Below are positions 55,366 to 64,000 of a stretch of 64,000 nucleotides of DNA, in pieces. Position 1 is the stretch's first letter; each line of letters starts with the position of its first letter. The DNA is taken from NCBI RefSeq assembly GCF_029784165.1, contig NC_073694.1:54249433-54313432 (forward strand), given 5' to 3'. Both the position numbers and the translations under genes were made by a program. The notes below the pieces were generated by a model. It saw nothing but the letters and a program-made list of their open reading frames with translations, did not search any database and was not told the origin of the DNA. The stretch comes from Wyeomyia smithii (lineage: Eukaryota; Arthropoda; Insecta; Diptera; Culicidae).

Positions 55366-55747
55366 AAAAAAAATTCAAAAATCCTAAAAACTGCCTTTTT
55401 CTCGTTCTGATGAATATTCTGTCGAAATCAGACTCCTTGTGCGGAAAAGTTTAAACCTAGGCTGTACTCACCCGTTCAAAAGTTTGTCTCTGCACTTATT
55501 TTAACAATCCTAGCAAAAGCTGGAATAACTGGATACTAACAATTCTAAAGGTAAAACGGTGTTGAAGCCACAAATGGCCGACTTCGGGCCACCACCACTT
55601 TGAATTTTCAAAGATTGTAGGACAGTATGCAAAAGGCATGTTTAATATTTGAAAAATAGAAGCTTTTATGTCGATATTCCACAATATTCAAAATCAAAAC
55701 AATTTAAACTTCAAAGTATAGCTAGAGGTTTAAGTTGGAGCACATTA
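55366..55747. other. No recognised feature
   Basis: AT-rich spacer between a reverse transcriptase fragment and a MITE. Confidence 0.35.
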
Positions 55748-56067
55748 CCTACAGCACAGACTAACAGACATAACACTTCGAACAAATGTTCAATAAAATC
55801 ATCGTCCGGATGATTCTAGTATTTTACGTTAGTAACACTAGCACTATCTGCTGCCGTGTTCGCGCTGCGTCATGTATTTCGACATCAGCGCTAGCGTTAC
55901 TGCATGTGTCAAATGGGGAACCACAAAATATGTATGAAATTGCATGACGGCGCCCCAGATGGCGTTTTCGCGCGATGACTGTTATTCGATTGGAAATTTG
56001 AAATGATCGTTTTTTTGTGGCGATGGATCTAGGTTCCAGGGTTACGTCTATTAGTCTGTGCCTACAG
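55748..56067. mobile_element. MITE with CACAGACTAA ends
   Basis: CACAGACTAACAGACATAAC (55755 on) is inverted at 56041-56060 with two mismatches. CCTACAG is repeated directly outside both ends (55748-55754 and 56061-56067), a seven-base match that may be an eight-base duplication with one change. 306 bp, non-coding. Confidence 0.65.
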
Positions 56068-56660
56068 TATATTGAAAATACAACGCCGCACAATGTAACA
56101 CGCCCCAAGAATAACTGCTCTTTGAATGCTGGGTAGCGCTCTTCCCAACTCAAGTTCATCAAGCAAACGACTTAGGGTAAGGAGAACGATTCAGGTCGCT
56201 GAGATAACTACATCCTTCAGGTGTCACATCTGCTTCAACTCCTCCACCAGATTGCGGTACTTGTATCTTGGACGAAAACGTTTAACTGTATATTGCGATT
56301 TAACGGTACAGCGATGTCGATGACGGATACCCACTTCATCATCAAAATCTTTAAAAATCTGTTCTGGATTTTGCCAGATTTCTGTTTGCGCGCCAGCTAA
56401 ACAGATAAACCTCAGAATATGCCAGATGTTTGAAAATGAGACAGATTTTTGCCAGATTTAATCCGTGTCGTCTCGCAAAAAGGTCATCATTGCGAAATGG
56501 ACCGTGGTAGCCTTTACCTACCTACACCCGGCGAGCAAAAAAAAAGGTCTTCACTTTCAATTTTGTCGGGAATTTGCTCCGATACTGAGTGCCAGATTTT
56601 TGCCAGACTTTTTATTTTTGCCAGATTTTATTCAAAACTTAATAGCAACGCTGGACCGAA
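56068..56660. repeat. TTGCCAGATT-rich stretch
   Basis: The word TTTTGCCAGATTT recurs at about 56372, 56448, 56590 and 56618, with AGATGTTTG and GACAGATTT variants between, and CTGTTC/GAACAG-like ends are not clear. It recalls the CAGATTTTT-rich arms of the MITE at 49965-50706. The short plus frames here look like shadows. Confidence 0.45.
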
Positions 56661-57760
56661 GCGATGCTTAGTAAACGCCACTCGCACTGCTCGTTCTAGC
56701 GCCTCTTATTCACTCATGGTCCACTTTGCCACCCCGAAGCTATAGGTCATCAATGGCACAGCAAACGTTTTGATCGCCTTCATCTCTTTGTCGTCCGACA
56801 TGAATGATTTTAGGGTTTGGTTGTCCTGCAGCTTCTTCTTGATCGTGGTATGGCGAATCCCTCGCAATTGCAGGAATCCTAGGTACTTTATGTATTAACC
56901 TTCGATCATATTCCCGATCAACTCCTGCTTTCTGACGCGGAAACTACCAGTGTCCTATTCGACATTTATCGATGCCAGACTCCATCCGGATGTCATTACT
57001 GAACACCGTCACAAGCTGCAGTAGACTGCCGCTTCTGTACCGATTCCGCAAACAGCTTCAGATCATCTATATAGAAGGTGTGTGCTACTTTTGTCCATCT
57101 GTTTCCACTCTCCAAACGGAATTAGCTACATTTGTTGAATACTCTGCTTAAGGAGTTCATAACAAGGCATAACCTTAGCGGACTAACGGTATTACCTTGA
57201 AATATTCCCCTTCTTATGCCAAGGATCCTCAACGCAATGAGCATGCACTTTTCGTGTGATTATCGACATAAGAACATTGTACATATTAGAAAGGCATGTT
57301 ATTAGCTTGTTCTTGGCCGGATTGGCCGTGTTGCGGTCCTTGGGTAGAAAGTAGGTCACCCTTTTTATAATGAACTACGGTAGCTCCTGGGGGTTGTCTA
57401 GCATCCTGTTGAACATTTAGTCATTCGCCCATAGGTTGAGGTCAGTTTTTTACACCAAAAATTGTACACAAAATCAGGTCCTGGTGCAGCCCAAACTCGG
57501 GTATACGTAGTTGCCTCGAGAATATCCTGAGCAGTGGCCACTATGGCGGTCATGTCTCTAGTTCACTACAATCTTCCTCTTCTATCAACCACATTGCTGT
57601 GTTAAGCGGTAGGCATCTAAACGGCGTTGCTGTAGAGCACGAGAACTGTATGGCAACTGATCTTGGTGCACGAGCAGAAGACAACAGGATCTCCTGGAGG
57701 TGGAGGAGCAGATTGGCCGGCTGAAAAACAATAATGTTGCTGGAGTGGACCAACATCTCA
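56661..57760 (-). pseudogene. R4/Dong-like non-LTR reverse transcriptase remnant
   Basis: Minus-strand pieces include VFSNDIRMESGIDKCR (57000-56950), YKYLGFLQLRGIRHTTIKKK-like (56905-56845), and AIKTFAVPLMTYSFGVAKWT (56780-56715). The wording and the restriction-endonuclease-type C-terminal layout fit R4/Dong elements, but many stops and frameshifts remain and both ends are uncertain. Upstream pieces around 57500-57350 are faint. Confidence 0.55.
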
Positions 57761-58720
57761 GCTAGCTCCTGAAATAACTTGGAGAAAAACTGGCTGAATC
57801 TAAGTTATTCAAGACCAGCTATGGCAGATTTAACACGACTACAGATTTCCGGACAAACTAACGCGGGGGCATTCTCGAGCTCCTTCGAAACTCGAATAGG
57901 ATCAAGGCAAGGTGATGGTGCCTACTGTTTTATATTGCCCTGGAAAATATTAGAAGAGCGGAGATTATCACGAGTCCAAAGGTAGGCGCAACTGCTTGGA
58001 CCTTTGTGAAGATGGCGAATACGTACATCGGACTAAAGACCGAAGCCCAACGGATTGACCTGGTCATCAATGCATCGAAGACAAAGTACATGAAAGGAAT
58101 GGGTTCACGTGAAGACAGTGCTAACCTGCCACCCCGAGTTCAAGTTAATGGTGATGAAATCGAGGTGATCGATGAGTTTGTGTACTTGGGCTCACTGGTA
58201 ACTGCCGACAACGATACAAGCAGAGCAATTTGCCGCCGCATCAAGTTGATCATCTTCAGGACACTGATCAGACCAGTAGTCCTCTACGGCCATGAGCCAT
58301 GGACTATGCTTGTGAGACCAACGCAGCCTTGCGGTCTTCGAGCAAAAGGTAATGTCTACCATCTTCGGTGGAATGTAGATGTAGAACGGAGCGTGAGAAG
58401 GCGAATGAACCACGAACTGCAGGAGCTGCTTTGGGGAGCTAACTGTTGTCCACATCGCTAATGTTGGCAGGTTGCGGTGGGCTGACCATGTCGTAAAGAT
58501 GTCGGACAAAAGCCCGGTAAAGATGATGCCCTAATCCGTCAGGGGTGAGACGAAGAGGTGCACAGCGGGCAAGGTACGGACCCTATGCAGACTGCAGACC
58601 TGGCGAACTGCAGCCATGAACCGAGTGGAATGGAGACGACTCTTACGTACAGCAAAGGCCACATCACGGCTCGGGATTCTTTGGTAAGGTAAGTTGTGTT
58701 GAGTTGAGCTGGATTCTCCC
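57690..58720 (+). pseudogene. RTE-like reverse transcriptase fragment D
   Basis: Plus-strand order: RLKNNNVAGVD (57697), a deletion, then SRQGDGAYCFILPWKI-region pieces (57900-57960), INASKTKYMKGMGSRED (58060-58115), and EVIDEFVYLGSLVTADNDTSRAI (58160-58225). LIRPVVLYGHEPWT (58265-58310) and RRRMNHELQEL (58398-58430) follow. The catalytic [FY]ADD block is missing. It is the same subfamily as the outer RTE element at 32.5-34.3 kb. Confidence 0.78.
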
Positions 58721-59036
58721 AAAATCTTTGACTGCAAATGTGTTTATGCAACTCATTCTCGTTGCACTGAAACAGCCGGTTTCGTTCTTTCCGCTTCCGA
58801 TTATTGTATATTTATTTGTCAACAGATAAAATTCTTATCCTGATGATAATTACTAAATTTACAACTAAAGTAACACAGAAACTTTCTCAAGCAACGTCTG
58901 TTTTTATCACGGGACGCGTTGGAAACAAACAAATCGTAGCAGCTATTCAAAACACGACACATGCTGAGAACTGGTTAATGTAGAGCGTAGCTAGTTGGAA
59001 ATGGGAACGGGAATTGCGTCGTCTAGTGTATATATC
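58721..59036. other. No recognised feature
   Basis: Spacer between two opposite non-LTR fragments. Confidence 0.35.
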
Positions 59037-61640
59037 AAGAAGGCCTAGCTCTAAGTTGATGAGTTTACAACGACTTCCATAGCTCGGTAGGTTACATGAG
59101 TCACGCCAAGAAAATTGTCTCACAATTGAGTCTTAGTAGAAAGAATATTATACTATAACGGAGTGTTCCGAATATAGGACGGACCAGGGAGCAATAGAGC
59201 ATTTTTAGGCATCGCACGTGTTTAAAGTTTTTAGCGAAGCGAAACAAAAATGTCAGTTGCGATGAAGCCTTTGAAACTACCGTAAGCCGGGTTGAGATTG
59301 TGCCATACAAACCCATTGTTTGTCAGCCGTCTCATGGCGATCACAAGATAAAACTTTTTTGGATAAGTTTCCTCGAATACGACGGTATATAAGCAGCATG
59401 ATCCTTGGAGCTTAATTTCGAATCGAGCATAACTCTCAGATCCTTAACTACCGTTTCGTAACCCAAAACAGCTGCTTGTAAGCTGTAATAGTGAAGACAC
59501 ATGGCATGTTTCTGACCGGAGGACATAGCTGAGCATTTGAACCCATTGAGTTACCTGTTAATTCGATAACAATCATCGAAGGCTTCCAAATCATGTTGCA
59601 GCATCTGGGCGTCTAAAGTCCTTTCATTGTGTTGTAATGTTTTAAATCACCAGCGTAAGATGATTTCATACCGAAAACCGAATTTACATCGTTCATAAAC
59701 AACAAGAAAAGGAATGGTCCGAGGTGGCTGCCTTGAGGAACGTCGGATCACCGATCTGTTAAACATAGTTCTGCCGGTCAAGTAGAAGCGAAGCCAAATT
59801 AGCAGTTTGTCATTGATTCCTATTTGGTCGTATTTTGCCATAACAATCTTGTGGTTCACTTTGTCGAATGCAGCGGAGGGGTCGGTTCCTCTAAATACTG
59901 TCCACTTGATAACCGCGTTCAAGCTGTCGAGTAATAAACGATGTAAAAGTAATCAGATTTGTCGTCGTCAAATGCTTTGGCATAAACCTATGCTGGTTCA
60001 GAGAAATGATGTGTGAATAATCATGGCTTAATTTTCGAAGAATAACTATTTTAAAGAGTTTTGAGACAGAACTTAGCGATGCAATTCTTCACTTACATCC
60101 CTTTTTGTGTATAAGGAAGATAAATGAATTCTTCCAGCATTCGGGGGAATCGCCTGTCGTTAAGGATAGGTTGAAAACCTTGTCCAAAGGCTCTACAAGA
60201 AAATTTAAGAGCTAGTTCGCGAGAACCGCAACCACCTTTACAAGGGAGGTTGTATCGAGGTTCTCCGATCGGACTGAAACTTTCGTGGTTTATTAATCTA
60301 TATAATAGAACAATGTTTTGCATAATGTCAGATTTTTTGAAAATGGGTAAGTGGGGTAAAAAAGCACGTCAAAAATTGATGTCCAAAAGTTGCTAAAAAC
60401 GTGAAATTGTTATAACTTTGTGTAAACTGAATCGATTGTCATGAAAATCTTTGTGTAAACTGAATCGATTGTCATGAAAATCTTCCGGTGAAATTTTTTT
60501 CTAATGGTGATTTAATTCTTTAAAAGGCACATTAAAAAAGGTTCAACAAAAAGTATTACGTGGCTTTGTTGACATTCGTTCATTCTCTTGTTGGCTCCAA
60601 AAATAACCTTTCATTCCATCAACTTCGAATGTAAGCCGAGAGTAATTATTTTACGATTTGAGCAGTTTCTAAATATAAGATTTTAAATAGCCCGTTTACC
60701 CCACAAACCCCTTCTCCTTTCAAATTTTGCAAACTATTGCATTAGTGCATAAACAAACATAACCTGAAAATTATAGCTCAATGGAAGAACAATGACACAA
60801 AACCGGAGTTTCGCTTCTCGCACAATGGGTTCGATATGATGGTCAATAACATGTTATAGAATAAATGAATTTTCTCAGGCATCTTAATAACGGCGCATTT
60901 TTTGAATATATCTAATAAAAGCTCTTGAGTTGCACTTCAAAACGTATTATTTGGATTTTAATCCTAGATCTGTTGGCAAGAGAAAAACTGCTGTGAAAAT
61001 CACCTTATTTTTTTAGAAAAATGCGAATATCTCATCATGTATTCTCGATAGCAACTTCCAATAATTCTCATTTTGTTCCCTTTACAGAGTAGAATAAACA
61101 TGACAATCGATTCAGTTTACACAAAGTTATAACAATTTTACGTTTTTAGCAATTTTTGGACATCAATTTTTGACGTGCTTTTTTACCCCACTTACCCCTT
61201 TTTAAAAAATCTGATATTATGCAAACATTATTCTATTATATAGATAAACAAACCCTGGAAGTTTCAGTTCAATCTGAGAACCTCGAAACAAGACCTAGTT
61301 GCGGTCTCCGCGAACTGGCTCTTAAACATCGTTTGAGGATTAACTCTCGATAGTGTCTACTTCAATGGTTCTAGTCATGTTAGAAAGCAAAGCAAATTCT
61401 TTGCGTTGTTCGTTCACATAGCACCAGCACTTTTTGGGGTTCGCTTCAAGACGATTCTGCAGATTACCCTGGTAGTTTTCATACAAAGTAGTATTGAGGC
61501 GTTTGTAGGCGGCGTTAGCGCGTAAGTATTCATAGCACTTTCATAGCATTGCATAGCATTGGTTCTATGTTTACTGAATTTCCTCAGAACGATTGTTGGC
61601 ATTTAGAACATCGTTCACTTCCCGAAGCCTGGCAGTAGAA
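59037..61640 (-). pseudogene. Decayed non-LTR reverse transcriptase (CR1/Jockey-type), split by a TTAA MITE
   Basis: On the minus strand, 61640-61330 gives an endonuclease-RT linker (VICRIVLKRTPK..CWCYVNEQ). 60200-60100 gives ECWKNSFIYL and HKKG-like motifs, 60060-59940 LSSVSKLFKI, ISLNQHRF and TTNLITF, 59920-59690 SAAFDKVNHKIVMAKYDQIG and the hydrophobic block after it, and 59520-59100 the C-terminal part (KDLRVMLDSKLS, KMLYCSLVRP). Stops and frameshifts throughout; no catalytic box was found. It is related to, but distinct from, the YADDLKLY family elsewhere in the window. Confidence 0.68.
60205..61325. mobile_element. TTAA-flanked MITE with long inverted repeats, ~1.1 kb
   Basis: TTAA at 60205-60208 and 61322-61325. 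The arms begin GAGCTAGTTCGCGAGAACCG and extend about 250-280 bases, through CTATATAATAGAACAATG, AAGTGGGGTAAAAAAGCACG and GTGTAAACTGAATCGATTGT. The left arm has a ~33-bp tandem duplication of that last phrase (about 60419-60485). Non-coding. It interrupts the reverse transcriptase remnant. Confidence 0.8.
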
Positions 61641-61651
61641 AACGCATCGAG

Positions 61652-61755
61652 TAAGGGGCTATCCACATTCCACGTGGACAGATTTTTAATGATTTTGACC
61701 CCCACCCCCCCCCCCCCCCCCCTGGCTGTCCACGTGGAATGTGACTGGCCCCTAA
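61652..61755. mobile_element. Small Harbinger-like MITE with poly-C centre
   Basis: GGGGC..CCACATTCCACGTGGACAG at the left and its inverse at the right (61655-61752), flanked by TAA on both sides (61652-61654 and 61753-61755). The loop contains a long C run near 61701-61722. About 98 bp. Confidence 0.75.
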
Positions 61756-61827
61756 GGCAAACGATGCTGGTCTGATCGAAGAACGAGAATTGACGTGGAA
61801 TCAGAAGTTGCTCCCATACTGTGGAGC

Positions 61828-61890
61828 CATGTTACTGTTATTGTTATTGTTATTGTTATTGTTATTGTTGTTATTGTTATTGTTATTGTT
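61828..61890 (+). repeat. (TGTTAT)n microsatellite
   Basis: About ten hexamers TTGTTA with one shortened unit; followed by a short inverse phrase (AATAACAAG). Confidence 0.95.
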
Positions 61891-62519
61891 AATAACAAGT
61901 AATATTGTTAGTTGTCAATAACAATAATATCCAACATTCAGAACGGGAAATTGAACAATACTATAAAGAAAGTCTTTTTCTGCTTTAAAGCTGATGTGTG
62001 TTGTTGTTGGAACCAAAACATATCCTCATGTTTGTTGGGATGCTGCATTAACTAGTTCCGAGTCTCATACCTTTGAAATCCACCTTAAATTTAATCTCAT
62101 TTTTAAAAAGTTCGAAGATTGACTACTCTTAATCGCAGAGATGCGAACCGTATTTTATTCACTGTCACTTTTTCAAAACCGATAAGAATCATGAAGATGC
62201 TTTTGTATAATGTCATAACAATTCACTAAGTTGCATTCTGTTTGTGTAAAACAAAACAACAAGACAAGCGCTTTGACCATATTTTTGTTCGGATCGCATT
62301 AGATTAACCTCAAAAAGGTGTGTTGGCTGATAACACTAGCAATAATCGGGGTCAATTACTCAATTGCAGTAACCTTCAAAGGCGCGTCACTAATTATCAA
62401 TTTCATTCATACATAAAATAAATATTCCTACAGCATTGTTTAGATGAATCACGAGGTGAACATATGCGAGATTCATAAGTGTAAACTGATTTTTTTCCTT
62501 TCTTTTTTTCTTATTTCAG
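61891..62519. other. Upstream of PKD exons, no element seen
   Basis: The last part (62491-62519) is a strong polypyrimidine tract ending TTATTTCAG, a good 3' splice site for a 5' UTR intron. Confidence 0.5.
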
Positions 62520-62677
62520 CAAACAACAGTAACAGAACGGCAATCTCTCCCCGCGAATCTCTCTGTATCTCTCTCTTATAAGCGATAGAGCAATAGAAAG
62601 CAAGGACCAATTCTGCATACCCCGCATTCAAGCTTATTTGTATTAGATAACCTAATATAACGTCAAAAGCACAAACT
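62520..62677 (+). other. PKD 5' UTR part of first coding exon
   Basis: It follows the acceptor at 62518-62519 and runs to the ATG at 62678, with no upstream in-frame coding extension. Confidence 0.55.
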
Positions 62678-63420
62678 ATGGCTGGGCCAGAAATCACTTT
62701 TATCTTCCAATTCGGTAACCTGCGGGACATCGTAACCGTGTCCAGTCAGGCACTGACGCTGAAAAAGCTCAAGGATCTAGCCTGTGATTTTATCAATACT
62801 AAGGTAGGTCAATTGTGAACGTCAAAAACCTACTCGCACTCTACTATAACCCTCGCCTTACTCTTTTACAGATTCCGGAAAATGGCTTGAATCGTCTGTC
62901 CGATCGTCTACTTCTTTTCCGCCATGACTACAGCTCATCCAACGTACTCCAGATGATTAATTCCGCATCAGAAATTGTCGACGAGACTTTAGTGGAAGTC
63001 GTACTTACTGCCAATCGTAAGTGTATTATTACTAACATAACCAGATGCGTCAATAACGTTATTTTCTTTCTTTCCAAATCAGCCATCAGTGCTCCCGGAT
63101 CGGACGATATTCCGCTAGTGAGACCACACGCTCTAGCGGTGCACTCATACAAGGCGCCAACTTTCTGCGACTTTTGCGGTGAGATGCTGTTCGGATTAGT
63201 TCGCCAGGGGCTCAAGTGCGAAGGGTGTGGCCAAAACTATCACAAGCGGTGTGTCATCAAAGTGCCAAACAACTGCAGCCGGGTGGAGCATACCGGTGCA
63301 CTGCTGAATGCCGGCAGCAACCGGCGCACCTCGCTGCAACCACCGCGAAGCCCATCGGCCGGCTCGAGCAGTTCGCTCATATCTGACGACCAGACGACCA
63401 GCGGATCCGGCTCACTGCTG
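62678..63420 (+). CDS. PKD: Protein kinase D, N-terminal exons (gene continues beyond the window)
   Basis: Exons 62678-62803, 62872-63016 and 63083-63420 join in frame through GT-AG introns of 68 and 66 bp (609 bp, 203 codons). The last exon ends at a GTAAGA donor. The start has A at -3 and G at +4. Residues 1-90 form the N-terminal ubiquitin-like region of PKD (MAGPEITFIFQFGNLRD..). From His106 a C1 finger fits the HX12CX2CX13CX2CX4HX2CX7C pattern exactly (FCDFCGEMLFG..). A Ser-rich linker follows. PKD is a diacylglycerol- and PKC-activated Ser/Thr kinase that acts at the Golgi and in stress signalling; the second C1, PH and kinase domains should lie in exons to the right. If the last donor is skipped, translation stops at 63462 after 13 more codons. 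Confidence 0.93.
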
Positions 63421-64000
63421 GTAAGAAAGATGCAGCAACTTATGAACGAGATTAAGAATTGACCGAATCGATTTGTCGGTGAATTTTATAAAACATAACA
63501 TTCCGTCCAGTGAACAGTACTTTAGTAGTTAGTACTTACCATGCAATCGCTTAAGCGGCATAACTCTGGTGATGGTGCGAATCTTTTTTCATATATATTG
63601 AAGGCTAGGACTGATAAAAGACATCAAAACATTCCACAGTGGAAGAAATGTAGTATTTTTTGTTATTAATGTATACTATAAACTTCAGTATTTTTATGTT
63701 ATTTTCCAATGTTATATCTATTAATTTGAATAAATAAGTTTCCAATACTTTTTGTTCTTTATTTTGGTTGCAGAAATTCCTTTATCAGTTCTACCTTCTA
63801 GAAAATCGCACCGCATGAAGCTTATTTTTTTCTTTACCTATTCTGGTCAGCACAGCTATGTAATTTTCTGTAACTCAGCATTTTCCCTTGCTGTCTAATT
63901 AAATTTCAACTGATTCAAATTTCTGATAGTGACCCCCCAACGAATGCTTCAAACTTTTACTTCATCTCTTCAGTAGTAGTTTTTTATGTATATATTTTGT
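63421..64000. other. PKD intron (start), no further exon called
   Basis: AT-rich. TTTTGGTTGCAG near 63764-63775 looks like an acceptor, but the following frame does not read as PKD, so I do not call an exon. Confidence 0.5.

Noticed and set aside
62473..62730. 85-codon minus frame over the PKD first exon
   Set aside because: Shadow of the PKD exon and its polypyrimidine tract.
63764..63900. Fourth PKD coding exon after a TTGCAG acceptor
   Set aside because: The downstream translation does not resemble PKD and quickly meets stops.

Overview
The window is eukaryotic and looks like a culicine mosquito, most likely Aedes. The reasons are spliced genes with GT-AG introns, low GC content, and an extreme density of mosquito-type transposable elements: Bel-Pao, Juan/Jockey-like, RTE-like, a Feilai-like tRNA SINE and many MITEs. 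The species call is an inference; no database was searched.

Only two host genes are supported. (1) A four-exon short-chain dehydrogenase/reductase of the retinol dehydrogenase type lies on the minus strand (12794 to 10629). Its Rossmann motifs are intact, but the catalytic Ser and Tyr positions read Ala and Phe. (2) The 5' coding exons of a protein kinase D orthologue lie on the plus strand at the right edge (62678-63420): a ubiquitin-like N-terminus, then a perfect C1 zinc finger. A donor-terminated exon-like segment near 51.4-51.66 kb may be its untranslated leader.

Layout. 1-5.1 kb: 3' part of a Bel-Pao LTR retrotransposon with one long open pol frame and its 3' LTR. 5.1-10.5 kb: fragments of RTE-like and other non-LTR elements and a foldback repeat. 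10.6-12.8 kb: the SDR gene. 13.5-16.0 kb: a TTAA-flanked 1.95-kb element carrying two mirrored arrays of a GAAAGGCTGAA-type word around a GC-rich island. 17.2-34.3 kb: a nested stack in which an RTE-like element is split by a Juan-like element (15-bp target duplication). The Juan-like element is split by a composite satellite-like repeat and by a Ty3/gypsy element (5-bp duplication), and the gypsy pol is split by a CR1/Jockey-type element in the opposite orientation. 34.8-35.1 kb: a long hairpin and a SINE. 36.7-41.5 kb: an inverted set of non-coding modules with CCAAT/TATA promoter signatures and stem-loop plus AATAAA units, interspersed with two foldback MITEs. 43.0-44.1 kb: a Transib-like non-autonomous element whose ends start with CACAGTG. 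44.8-46.1 kb: an array of ~125-bp repeats. 47.4-50.7 kb: a CR1-type fragment split by an 8-bp-TSD element, then a second 8-bp-TSD MITE. 53-61.8 kb: further MITEs and decayed non-LTR fragments (CR1-type, R4/Dong-like, RTE-like), probably inside the first intron of the PKD gene. 62.5-63.4 kb: PKD exons.

Most coding capacity belongs to transposons, nearly all decayed. The value of the window lies in its insertion history and in a few structured non-coding elements that I cannot assign to a named family.
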